Assembly (NCBI RefSeq): GCF_014843005.1
Contig: NZ_JACYXM010000002.1
Span: 620,001 to 684,000 of the forward strand
Origin: Rhodanobacter sp. DHG33
GTDB taxonomy: Bacteria > Pseudomonadota > Gammaproteobacteria > Xanthomonadales > Rhodanobacteraceae
Reading direction: 5' to 3'
DNA: 64,000 nucleotides
Of the stretch, positions 37,312 to 46,438 are shown in pieces (position 1 is the first letter of the stretch; each line of letters starts with the position of its first letter). The position numbers and the translations under genes were made by a program. The notes beneath the pieces are model-generated. The model saw only the letters and a list, made by a program, of their open reading frames with translations, did no database searches and was not told the origin of the DNA.

Positions 37312-38232
37312 ATGTTGGATGCCCTAAACCTGGACCAGCTACGTATGTTTGTGGCCATTGCCGACCAGGGCAGCTTCTCTGCGGCGGCACGCAAGCTGCA
37401 CCGGGCGCAATCGGCGGTGAGCAACGCCATCGCCAACCTGGAGACTGCATTGGGCGTCACGTTGTTCGACCGCACGAGCTGGAAACCCGTCATGACCACT
37501 CATGGGCGCGCGCTCCTGGTGGACGCGCGCGCCGTGCTTGCCCGCGCGGATCAGTTCAAGGCGCGCGCATTGGGGTTGACGCAAGGACTGGAGGCCGAGC
37601 TTTCGGTCGCTTTGGATGTGATGTTTCCGACGGCGCAGCTGGTGGAACTGGTCACGAGCTTCCAGCAGGCATTCCCCGGCGTGGCCCTTCGCCTAAGCGT
37701 CGAGGTGCTCGGCGGGGTGCCGGAACGAGTGATCGCGGGCGGTTACGATCTTGGCGTCCAAGGTTCTCTGCCGGATATCGCCCCTGAGTTGATTGGCCAT
37801 TCGTTGCCGGAGATCCCGCTTGTGCCGGTCGCGGCGTCCATCTATCCGTTGGCTCAGCAATCGAAGGTCGTAACCGATGTGTTGCGGGAGCACACGCAGA
37901 TCGTGCTGACCGATCACAGCGGACGAACGGATGGCCGCACTTTTTCCGTCTTTTCGAATCGCAGGATCCTTACCGCCGATCTGGGTTCGAAGCGCGCAAT
38001 GTTGCTTGCCGGGCTCGGTTGGGGGTTCATGCCGCGCAGCTTCGTTGAGGCGGATCTGGGTAGCGGGCAATTGGTTGAACTGGATCTGGCAGAGCGGCAA
38101 CCGCGCAGCCGGAGCATGCCGTTGTTTGCCATCTATCGACGCAGCGACCCGCTGGGGCCTGCTGGTCTGTGGGTACTGAACAAACTGCTGTCGACCGCCA
38201 AGGCGCCAGCGAGCGGGCGGCGAAGAAACTAG
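37312..38232 (+). CDS. LysR-family transcriptional regulator
   Basis: The 306-residue product has an N-terminal winged helix (LNLDQLRMFVAIADQGSFSA, AARKLHRAQSAVSNAIANLE, LGVTLFDR; residues 5-65). An effector-binding substrate domain follows, with ELSVALDVMFPTAQLVELVT at its start and a C-terminal GLGWGFMPRSFVEADLGSG. It is divergent from the beta-helix gene, the usual arrangement for a LysR regulator and its target. The effector is unknown. Confidence 0.93.
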   Translation: MLDALNLDQLRMFVAIADQGSFSAAARKLHRAQSAVSNAIANLETALGVTLFDRTSWKPVMTTHGRALLVDARAVLARADQFKARALGLTQGLEAELSVALDVMFPTAQLVELVTSFQQAFPGVALRLSVEVLGGVPERVIAGGYDLGVQGSLPDIAPELIGHSLPEIPLVPVAASIYPLAQQSKVVTDVLREHTQIVLTDHSGRTDGRTFSVFSNRRILTADLGSKRAMLLAGLGWGFMPRSFVEADLGSGQLVELDLAERQPRSRSMPLFAIYRRSDPLGPAGLWVLNKLLSTAKAPASGRRRN

Positions 38233-38695
38233 ACGGTAGATCCATGCCGGTCGAGTGAGTTGATCCTCGATCTGCTCGTCAGATTAGATCATTGATTAGA
38301 TCGCTTCCTTTATTTATCGATGGACAACATCGTTTGGCCCGAGCGCACTTTTGCGTCACGGAATAAGGCAGCGCGTATCAATCATTGTGCGGACTTCGGC
38401 GCAAAAAATATGGATTAACCACTTTGTGCTGCATTCCGCATCTTCAATGCAGCATCCCGTCGCGACAAGTCAATTAATCGTGACTTATCGTTTTCGACGT
38501 GGGGAGTGGAAGTTGAACTGGTTTTCCGTGGCGATCAAAGCCGCCGAGAACGAAACCGCAGTTGCTGCGTATTAGTTTGCTTTGGATCCAATAATCCGTT
38601 TCTTTCGGATGCCTTGACCTATGCCGTTGTGGCATGGGGCGACCTGTTGCGCATACGAAAGAACTCAGCATTTCACCGGGGAGTTTCCAGAACTT
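38233..38695. other. Gene-free upstream region of the TonB receptor
   Basis: No gene is supported in 463 bases. A pair of 9-mers GATTAGATC at 38282-38290 and 38294-38302 lies one helical turn apart and could be a regulator site. The stretch is AT-rich compared with its surroundings, as expected for a long promoter and leader. Confidence 0.45.
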
Positions 38696-41600
38696 ATGAA
38701 TGCCATGAGATTCAATAGGACTGCATGCATTTCGGCATGGCGTCGCACAGCCTTGGCTGTCGCTGTCGTTGCCGCTACAGGCGTGACAAGCCAGGTGCTG
38801 GCGCAGGCTACTACCGGCACGATTTTCGGCGCTGCGCCGATATCGTCTGGTGAGGCTGTGCAGATCGTCGGCGGTGCTGGTTTCAACCGCACCATTCCGG
38901 TCGACAGTTCGGGACATTACTCGGTCACCGTGCCAGTGGGCACCTATACGGTCAGCCTGTTGCAGGCTGGCAACGTGGTTCAGTCGCACGACAATGTCAG
39001 CCCGGCTGCCGGTGGTGCATCCGAGGCCGATTTCGCGAGCGGCAAGGACACCAGCACGCTGAGTACGGTGTCTGTGACAGCGGACGCGCTACCCCCGATC
39101 GACGTGACCTCCACCACGCAGAACACCACCATCACGGCCAAGCAGTTGACCGAACTGCCAGTGGCGCGCAACTCCGCGGCCATCGCCCTGCTGGCGCCGG
39201 GCACCATCGCAGGCTCGGAGTATTGGAGCGGCCCCACGGGTGAGCCGGTGATTTCGGTCAACGGCGCGTCCATCGTCGAGAACGCGTACTACATCAACGG
39301 CTTCAACACTTCCGATCCGCTCAGCAACACCGGCGGCATCACGTTGCCTTATGGCTCCATCGATCAGCAGCAAACGCTGACGAGCGGCTACGGGGCGATG
39401 TACGGTCGCTCGGCCGGCGGCGTGATCAGCCAGATCGGCAAGAGCGGCACCAATGACTGGCACTTCGGTGGTCAGGTGTTATGGCAGCCGGAGTTCTTTC
39501 AGGGTTCCATCGACAACCTCTATTACGCCAACCCGAACAACATCTACCCCTATCAGAAGCCAGGGCAGATCTACGGGTACTATCGCCGCAACAGCAACTG
39601 GAACACGGTGTACGACGCCTACATTGGCGGCCCGCTGATCAAGGACAAGCTGTTTATGTTCGTTTCGTACGAGGCGGACAAGTCACAAGGTCACGGCGTC
39701 GGCGCGCTCAGTTATCCGGGCACCCCGAGTACCGTGAGCTACTCGAAGGACAGTGACCCGAAGCTTTACGCCAAGTTGGACTGGGACATCAACCCCAGCA
39801 ACATCCTGTCGTTCACGGGCGTTCGCAATCAGACCTCCAACGATCCGTCGCAGACCTATGTCTACGATTACGGCACGCATACCAATGGCGCATTCCTGTA
39901 TCAGGGCTGGCGCTACAAGACCACGTTCGACGTCGGCATCCTGAAGTACACCTCCTACATCACCGACAACCTGACGTTGAACGCCATGTTCGGCAAGATG
40001 ACTGGCGAGTATTACTACCAGGTTCCGGCGGCTTCGCCGGAGGCGTCGTATGGGATGACCTTGCCGGCGATCTACAGCATCAACGAGGAAAACCCGGCCT
40101 TCCTGCCGCCCAGCGGCACGCCTTACGAAAACCTCTACGGCATCGGCAGCCAGAGCAACCCCAAGCACAGCTCCGAAGTGCGCAACCTGCGCATCGACCT
40201 CGACTGGAAGCTGGGCAACCACGAACTCCTGTTCGGCATCGACAACGACGACGATGCCGACAAGAAGGACGGTTCCATCACGGGCGGTCCCGGCTACACG
40301 TGGACCTACTATGCCTATCAGCCCGGCGCGAATGCCCTGAACGCCAACGGCTACTTTGTGGGACCAGGCACGCCTTGCACCATCCAGGGCCTGGCGCGCA
40401 GCTGCTTCGTGGTCAAAGGGACGTACTCGCAGGATTCCACCGTGTCCGTGAAGCAGCGTGCGCAGTACATCCAGGACAACTGGCAGGTCACGCCCAACCT
40501 GTTGCTGAACATCGGCCTGCGCAACGACCAATTCACCAACTACAACCCCGTTGGCGGGGCGTTCCTGCGCCTCACCAAGCCGCAGTGGGCGCCGCGCCTC
40601 GGTGTCAGTTGGGACGTGTTCGGCGACTCGACCATGAAGGTGTACGGCAACGCCGGCCGCTACTACCTCGCCATGCCCACGTCGGTGGCGCTGACCATGG
40701 GCGGCGCTCCACTGTCGACGCAACAGTATTACCTCTACGACGGCATCGGCCCCACCGGCATACCACTGTGGAATGGCTCGCCGACAACCCAGCAAATCAC
40801 CCCCAGTACTCTCCCGGGCGGCATCTATTACCCCAACGGATGGAACGGCCAGATGGCCAACCCCAAAACGGCCGATGCGCAGAGCCTCAAGGCCGAGTAT
40901 GTGGACCAGTTCGTGCTGGGCTTACAGCAGCAGTTCCACATGCTCGACCAGAGCTGGGTGTATGGCGTGAGCGGTACCGTGAACCGCATGGGCCGCGCCA
41001 TCGACGACTGGGACAGCGGCCAGAACGTGCAGGATTTGCCTATCGTGCTGCAGGCGGCCGCTGCACAAGGTGTTGCCGCCAGCAGCAACCCGGCTGACTA
41101 CGTCGGCACCGTTCTGATCAATCCTGGCGTTGCCAACACGATTACCGTGCCGAACGGCAGCGGCGGCTACAGCCAGGTGAAGATTCCGTGGGCCGATTTC
41201 CGGATGCCGCAGCTCAAGCGCCGCTACTACGCGCTGGACATGTACCTGGAGCATCCGTTCGACGGCAAGTGGTGGGGCAAGATCGACTACACCTTCGCAC
41301 GCAGCTACGGCAACTACGAGGGCCCGACATCGACCACGACTTTCAGAGGCGGATCGTCGCAGTCGGCCACCGCTGCTTGGGATTTTTCGCAGATCATGCA
41401 ATACGCCAACGGCGATCAGGCCAACAGCCAGCGTCATCACTTGCGCATCTACGGCTCGTACCAGATCACGCCGGAATGGAGCACGGGCGGCACCTACGAC
41501 ATTGCCTCCGGTACGCCGCTGACCTGCCTCGGCTACTACGGCCCGCTCTCCGGTTACGGCACCTCCGCTGACGATCCGGGCGGTTACGGCAGCAGCTACC

Positions 41601-41872
41601 ACTGGTGCAACGGCGTTCCTTCGCCGCCGGGAGCCAATGGCAACACGCCGTGGACGCACCAGTTGAACCTACAAATGGATTACCGCCCGGCCTTCGCCGA
41701 CCACAAGCTGGACTTTCAGTTGCAGGTACACAACGTGTTCAACGAGCAGAAGGCCGTGCAGATGCAATCCGCATACAGCTGGGGGCCAGGCGTGCCCAAC
41801 CCGTGGTACCTCATGCCTTACCGGCTGGAATCCCCGCGTTGGGTGCAACTGGGTGTGACCTACGACTACTGA
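38696..41872 (+). CDS. Oar-like TonB-dependent outer-membrane receptor
   Basis: The 1058-residue product starts MNAMRFNRTACISAWRR with GGGGAG upstream. It has a signal peptide ending LAQA (near residue 38) and a carboxypeptidase-regulatory-like domain (about 40-100, GHYSVTVPVGTYTVSLLQAG). The plug domain follows (about 130-260, TITAKQLTELPVARNSAAIA, MYGRSAGGVISQIGKSGTND), then a large beta-barrel that ends in an aromatic residue (VQLGVTYDY). This is the Oar/TonB-dependent type often seen in Xanthomonadales and Myxococcales. The substrate is unknown; peptides or extracellular-protein sorting have been proposed for relatives. A terminator follows. Confidence 0.92.
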   Translation: MNAMRFNRTACISAWRRTALAVAVVAATGVTSQVLAQATTGTIFGAAPISSGEAVQIVGGAGFNRTIPVDSSGHYSVTVPVGTYTVSLLQAGNVVQSHDNVSPAAGGASEADFASGKDTSTLSTVSVTADALPPIDVTSTTQNTTITAKQLTELPVARNSAAIALLAPGTIAGSEYWSGPTGEPVISVNGASIVENAYYINGFNTSDPLSNTGGITLPYGSIDQQQTLTSGYGAMYGRSAGGVISQIGKSGTNDWHFGGQVLWQPEFFQGSIDNLYYANPNNIYPYQKPGQIYGYYRRNSNWNTVYDAYIGGPLIKDKLFMFVSYEADKSQGHGVGALSYPGTPSTVSYSKDSDPKLYAKLDWDINPSNILSFTGVRNQTSNDPSQTYVYDYGTHTNGAFLYQGWRYKTTFDVGILKYTSYITDNLTLNAMFGKMTGEYYYQVPAASPEASYGMTLPAIYSINEENPAFLPPSGTPYENLYGIGSQSNPKHSSEVRNLRIDLDWKLGNHELLFGIDNDDDADKKDGSITGGPGYTWTYYAYQPGANALNANGYFVGPGTPCTIQGLARSCFVVKGTYSQDSTVSVKQRAQYIQDNWQVTPNLLLNIGLRNDQFTNYNPVGGAFLRLTKPQWAPRLGVSWDVFGDSTMKVYGNAGRYYLAMPTSVALTMGGAPLSTQQYYLYDGIGPTGIPLWNGSPTTQQITPSTLPGGIYYPNGWNGQMANPKTADAQSLKAEYVDQFVLGLQQQFHMLDQSWVYGVSGTVNRMGRAIDDWDSGQNVQDLPIVLQAAAAQGVAASSNPADYVGTVLINPGVANTITVPNGSGGYSQVKIPWADFRMPQLKRRYYALDMYLEHPFDGKWWGKIDYTFARSYGNYEGPTSTTTFRGGSSQSATAAWDFSQIMQYANGDQANSQRHHLRIYGSYQITPEWSTGGTYDIASGTPLTCLGYYGPLSGYGTSADDPGGYGSSYHWCNGVPSPPGANGNTPWTHQLNLQMDYRPAFADHKLDFQLQVHNVFNEQKAVQMQSAYSWGPGVPNPWYLMPYRLESPRWVQLGVTYDY

Positions 41873-41942
41873 TCGAAATCGACGCTGAGCGGTGCACGAA
41901 CGGAAACGGAATTTCCGTAGCATGACGCAAATTTCCCCATCG

Positions 41943-41968
41943 GCCACCCCTTGCGGGTGGCTTTTTTT
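41943..41968 (+). terminator. Rho-independent terminator of the TonB receptor gene
   Basis: A 7-bp stem (GCCACCC at 41943-41949, GGGTGGC at 41955-41961) with a 5-base loop is followed by seven T residues. It lies 70 bases after the receptor stop. Confidence 0.9.
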
Positions 41969-42153
41969 CTCTCGCACAACGACCAACAGTCGAAGCAGCC
42001 GTTGGCGCCGATGTCCCCGGAAAGTCGGCGCGCGGAAGCTTGGCAAACTATGCATGTGCCTTTGCAGCACAATGCATAGGTGTTTTCGCGAAAGCACGCA
42101 ACGAAGCATCGCTGAGCCTCCAGCTCATTTGCTCGCGCGATCTCGTCAGGTTG

Positions 42154-45100
42154 TCATACCTGCAGGCGGTCGTCCTTGCGTGCCACGAGGCTGTACAGCG
42201 CGGGCATCAGGAAGATGCTGATCGCCAGCCGCGTGAACAGCCCGCTGACGATCACCAGTGCGAACGGCTTCTGTGTATCGGTGCCGACGCCGACCGCGAT
42301 GGCGGCCGGCAGCAGGCCCAGCGCGGCCACCAGCGCCGTCATCATGATCGGACGTAGGCGCAGGACCGCGCCTTCCCGAATGGCCTCGCCGATCGGCGTG
42401 CCGTTCAATCGCAGTTCGTTGACGTAGGAGATGTAGACGACGGCGGTCTGCACTGACACGCCGAACAGCGCGAGGAACCCGATGCCGGATGAAACCGAGA
42501 ACGGCGTATGCGTGACCCAGAGCGCGACGATGCCGCCGACCGGCGCCGACAGCAGGACGCCCAGCACGGTGATCAGCGGGAATTTGAAGTTTCCGTACAG
42601 CGCGAACAGCAGCAGGAAGATAACCGCCAGCGTGAGCGGCAGCACGAGATTCAGCTGCCTGTGCGAAGCCGTGTATTCCTTGTACTCGCCGCCCCAGTCG
42701 AGGCGATAGCCTTGCGGCAGCTTCACTTGCTTCGAGACTTGCGCCATCGCGTCTTCCACGGCACCGGCAAGGTCGCGACCTTGCACCGAGAACTGCACGC
42801 CGATGTAGCGCGAATCGTTTTCGCGGTAAATGAAGGATGCGCCGTTCTCGACCGTGATGCTGGCGAATTCCTTCAATGGAATCTCCTGGCCACCCGGTGT
42901 GGCAACCGGGATGTCGCCGATCTGCTGCGGGTTGTTGCGGTACTGCGGCAACAGGCGCACCACCAGGTCGAACTGCTTCTCGCCTTGCACCACCTCGGTC
43001 GCGACGTCGCCGCCGACCGCGGCATTGATGAGGCTGTTGATGTCGTCGACGTTGATGCCGTAGCGGGCGGTCTTGGCGCGGTCGATCTTGATCGCGAGAT
43101 TGGGTTGGCCCAGTTCGTGCACCAGCGTCACGTCCGTGATGCCGCGTACTTTCTCCATCGCCGCCTTGATCTGTTTGCCTTTCTCCTGCAGCGTCCGCAG
43201 GTCCGATCCGTATACCTTCACGGCCAGCGCACTCTTCAAGCCCGTCTCGGCTTCGTCCACCGCATCCTCGGCGGGCTGGGTGTAGTTGAACTGGATGCCG
43301 GGGAATTTCTGCAGCTTCGCGTCGATCGCGTCGATTAGCGCCTGCTTGTCGCGGTAGGCGCCGTGCCATTCCGAATACGGCTTCAGGCCCACGAAGAATT
43401 CGTCGTTGAAGAAGCCGGTGGAGTCGGTGCCATCGTCAGGGCGCGCCAGCTCCGAGGCCACCGTGGTGACGACCGGGAAGGAGCGCAGGACCTCGCGGAT
43501 CTGCGGCGAAATCTTCGCGGCTTCGTCGAACGAGATGGTGTAGGGCATCGTCGCGCGTACCCACAATGCACCTTCGTCGAGTTGCGGCATGAACTCTGCG
43601 CCCATGAAAGGTACCAGCAGCAGCGACAGGCCGAGCAGCACACCCGTGGCGATCGTGATCCGCCACGGATGCGCCAGGCAGGTGTCCAACCACTTCGCAT
43701 AACGCGTCTTGACGGACTCGAAGATCGCGTTGCGGCGTTCGCGCACGCCCTTGCGCATGAACCACGCACACAACACCGGCAGCAGGGTCAGCGTCACAAT
43801 CAGCGAACCGACGATCGCGAAGATCATGGTGTCGGCCATCGGCTTGAACAGCGTTCCCGAAGGGCCGCTCAGCACATAGATCGGCAGGAAGCCGGCCACG
43901 ATGACTCCCACCGCATAGAAGAGCGGGCGATCCACCTCGGCTGCCGCGTCGCGGACCACGGCGATGATGTCCAGCGGCTCGCCCTGGCGGAGCGCTAGCT
44001 GGCGGTAGATGTTCTCGACCATCACCACCGCGGCATCGACCAGGATGCCGAAGTCCACCGCACCGATCGAGAGCAGGTTGGCCGAGGCATTCTGCAGGTG
44101 CAGCCCGCAGAACGCGAACATCAACGCCAGCGGAATGGTGACCGCGACAATCAGGCCGGCGCGCAGGTCGTAGAGGAAGAACACCAGCACCGCGATCACC
44201 AGCAACATGCCGACCAGCAGGTTATGCCGCACGACCTCCTTGGTCTGCTGGATCAGGTCGGTAAGGTCGTAGAAGGGATGGATCCTGACGTCTTTCGGCA
44301 GGACTTCGTCGTTGAGTTCCCGGGTCTTGGCCTCGACACGCTGCAGCACGTTCTGAGTCTTCGCCCCGGTCAGCGTCAGGATCACGCCCTCGACCGCATC
44401 GTCCTGGTTCATGTAGCCGAATTCGCCAAGGCGCGGCGCAATGCCGATTTCGATCTTGCCCACGTCCTTCACCAGCACCGGCGTGCCGTTGTGCACGGCC
44501 ACCACCACGTTGCCGATATCCTGCAACGTCACCATCCGCCCGAGCCCGCGCACGTAGAAGAACTGGCCGCCCTGTTGGTAGAAGCCGCCGCCGGCGTTGC
44601 TGTTGTTCGCGGTCAGCGAAGCTTCGATCTGCGTTACGCTCAGGCCGAGCGCCGCGACCTTCACGGGGTCGAGCAACACCTGGTACTGCATGTTGCCGCC
44701 GCCGAAGGCAGAGTCGTCGGCGACGCCCGGCACCGACCGGTACTGCGGCGCGATCACCCAGTCCTCCAGCGTCTTCAGCTCCATCGGCGAGCGGTCGGAA
44801 CTCTGCAGCACATAGCGATAGACCAGGCCCGAAGGCGGCGACATCGGCGACAACGACGGCGTGACGCCGCTGGGCAAGGTGATGCCGGGCAGGCGGTTGT
44901 ACACCTGCTGCTGCGCGAAATAATCGTCGACACCGTTGGCGTAAGTGAGGGTGACGTCCGACAGTCCGTACAGCGAGATCGAGCGTTTGGTCACCAGCCC
45001 CGGGATCGCGTTCATCCCGAGCTCTACCGGCACCGTGATCAGGCGTTCGACTTCCTCCGCCGAGTGGCCGGGCCACTGGGTGATGATTTCGGCCATCGGC

Positions 45101-45276
45101 GGCGACAGGTCGGGGTACGCATCCATCGGCAGGGCGTTGTAGGCCCAGATGCCGGCGGCCGTGAGCGCGAGCGAAAGCAGAGCGATCAGCAGGCGCTGCT
45201 CCAGTGCGAACGCGACGATGCGGTTGATGATGGAAGCATCGCGCTTCGGTACGTCGGGTGGGAGCGCGGCGGTCAT
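42154..45276 (-). CDS. Heavy-metal-type RND efflux transporter (CzcA/CusA family)
   Basis: The 1040-residue inner-membrane pump has the 12-helix RND layout with two large periplasmic loops. The N-terminus includes LPMDAYPDLSPP, and TM4 carries DFGILVDAAVVMVENIYR near residues 400-415, the proton-relay signature of the heavy-metal (HME) subfamily, with Asp, Asp and Glu at the expected spacing. It exports metal cations from periplasm or cytoplasm through the outer membrane. It is the third gene of a minus-strand operon (outer-membrane factor, adaptor, pump), overlapping the adaptor gene by four bases. The metal (Zn/Co/Cd, or Cu/Ag) cannot be settled by eye. Confidence 0.93.
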   Translation of the reverse strand: MTAALPPDVPKRDASIINRIVAFALEQRLLIALLSLALTAAGIWAYNALPMDAYPDLSPPMAEIITQWPGHSAEEVERLITVPVELGMNAIPGLVTKRSISLYGLSDVTLTYANGVDDYFAQQQVYNRLPGITLPSGVTPSLSPMSPPSGLVYRYVLQSSDRSPMELKTLEDWVIAPQYRSVPGVADDSAFGGGNMQYQVLLDPVKVAALGLSVTQIEASLTANNSNAGGGFYQQGGQFFYVRGLGRMVTLQDIGNVVVAVHNGTPVLVKDVGKIEIGIAPRLGEFGYMNQDDAVEGVILTLTGAKTQNVLQRVEAKTRELNDEVLPKDVRIHPFYDLTDLIQQTKEVVRHNLLVGMLLVIAVLVFFLYDLRAGLIVAVTIPLALMFAFCGLHLQNASANLLSIGAVDFGILVDAAVVMVENIYRQLALRQGEPLDIIAVVRDAAAEVDRPLFYAVGVIVAGFLPIYVLSGPSGTLFKPMADTMIFAIVGSLIVTLTLLPVLCAWFMRKGVRERRNAIFESVKTRYAKWLDTCLAHPWRITIATGVLLGLSLLLVPFMGAEFMPQLDEGALWVRATMPYTISFDEAAKISPQIREVLRSFPVVTTVASELARPDDGTDSTGFFNDEFFVGLKPYSEWHGAYRDKQALIDAIDAKLQKFPGIQFNYTQPAEDAVDEAETGLKSALAVKVYGSDLRTLQEKGKQIKAAMEKVRGITDVTLVHELGQPNLAIKIDRAKTARYGINVDDINSLINAAVGGDVATEVVQGEKQFDLVVRLLPQYRNNPQQIGDIPVATPGGQEIPLKEFASITVENGASFIYRENDSRYIGVQFSVQGRDLAGAVEDAMAQVSKQVKLPQGYRLDWGGEYKEYTASHRQLNLVLPLTLAVIFLLLFALYGNFKFPLITVLGVLLSAPVGGIVALWVTHTPFSVSSGIGFLALFGVSVQTAVVYISYVNELRLNGTPIGEAIREGAVLRLRPIMMTALVAALGLLPAAIAVGVGTDTQKPFALVIVSGLFTRLAISIFLMPALYSLVARKDDRLQV

Positions 45277-46436
45277 TGGGTCTGGATGAAATTGAGGAAG
45301 ATCGCGCCATCCACCACCACCTTGTCGCCGGCGTGGAGGCCCTGCGGAATCACATATCGATCATCGATCCGCGCCCCCAGTGTCACAGGCGTGCGCGCGT
45401 AGCTGCTGTCCGCCGCGACCGTGTACACGAACGGCAGGTTCTCGTCGTCGCGCAGCACCGCGGACACGGGAATCAACACGCCGGTCTGCGTGTCCAGCGA
45501 CCGGATCCGTACCGATACGTACATCTGCTGCTTCAACACGCCATCCGGGTTGTCGACCGCGACGCGTGCGGTCACCGAACGCGTATTCGGGTCGACCACG
45601 TCGCCGACATTGGTGACCTTGCCCGAGATGGACTTGCCATCGGCGGTTTCGACCTCGGCAGGGGCGCCTACCTTCACTGCCCCGAAGGCACTATCGAACA
45701 GCTGTCCCATCACCCACATCTTCGAGGTATCGGCGATGGTGAAGCAGTCGGTGGTGCCCGCAGACAACAATTGCCCGGGGGTGATCGATTTGACGACTAC
45801 GGTGCCGGCGATAGGCGCGCGGATGGCGCCCTGGCTGCCCGTGACCGGCTTGCCTGCCTGGAGATCGGCGATAGTCCGCGGATCGACATGCAGTCCGACC
45901 AGCGCCTGCAACGCGGCGTCGCGGTCGGAATCGGCGCCGATCGCATCGGACTGCGCCTGTGCGTATTCGTGCTGCGACACGCCCTGGTGCGCGTAGAGGT
46001 CGCGGTCGGTGGCGGCGAGCTGATCGGCGGCCTTGGCCGCGGCGAGCGCCTTGCGGTACGTGCCTACCGCAGCGGCGAAATCGGGCGAATCCACCAGTGC
46101 CAGTACCTGTCCCTGCTGCACCGTCTGTCCCAGCGTCACCGTCAGCTTCGCGACCGGGCCGGAGATCGGTGCGAGCACGTCGGTCGAGCGGTTATGGTCG
46201 AAATCCACTACGCCTGTGGTGTTGGTCATCGTCTGGTAGGACGAGGATGCGACGGTGTAGAGGTGGATGCGCTGCTGTTGCGCCTCGGTCAAGGTCACAT
46301 TGTGCGGCGTCGTGTTCGTGGACTCCGGCGTCCCCGTATCGGACGAGCAAGCGCCAAGCGCGGCAGTCGCGAGCAGGATCGCGAGCGCACAGCCATGGCG
46401 CATGGAAGCAGGGAGGGGTGGGGCGGGCTTGTTCAT
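45273..46436 (-). CDS. RND periplasmic adaptor (CzcB/CusB type) lipoprotein
   Basis: The 387-residue product starts 2 bases after the stop of the outer-membrane factor gene. It has a lipobox ALGAC (C30) and so should be anchored in the inner membrane. The adaptor pattern follows: biotinyl-lipoyl half LAPISGPVAKLTVTLGQTVQ and a helical hairpin. The second lipoyl half is GAIRAPIAGTVVVKSITPGQ, and the beta-barrel contains KMWVMGQLFDSAFGAVKVG. It links the pump with the outer-membrane channel. No N-terminal metal-binding histidine-rich stretch is seen. Confidence 0.92.
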   Translation of the reverse strand: MNKPAPPLPASMRHGCALAILLATAALGACSSDTGTPESTNTTPHNVTLTEAQQQRIHLYTVASSSYQTMTNTTGVVDFDHNRSTDVLAPISGPVAKLTVTLGQTVQQGQVLALVDSPDFAAAVGTYRKALAAAKAADQLAATDRDLYAHQGVSQHEYAQAQSDAIGADSDRDAALQALVGLHVDPRTIADLQAGKPVTGSQGAIRAPIAGTVVVKSITPGQLLSAGTTDCFTIADTSKMWVMGQLFDSAFGAVKVGAPAEVETADGKSISGKVTNVGDVVDPNTRSVTARVAVDNPDGVLKQQMYVSVRIRSLDTQTGVLIPVSAVLRDDENLPFVYTVAADSSYARTPVTLGARIDDRYVIPQGLHAGDKVVVDGAIFLNFIQTQ

Positions 46437-46438
46437 CG

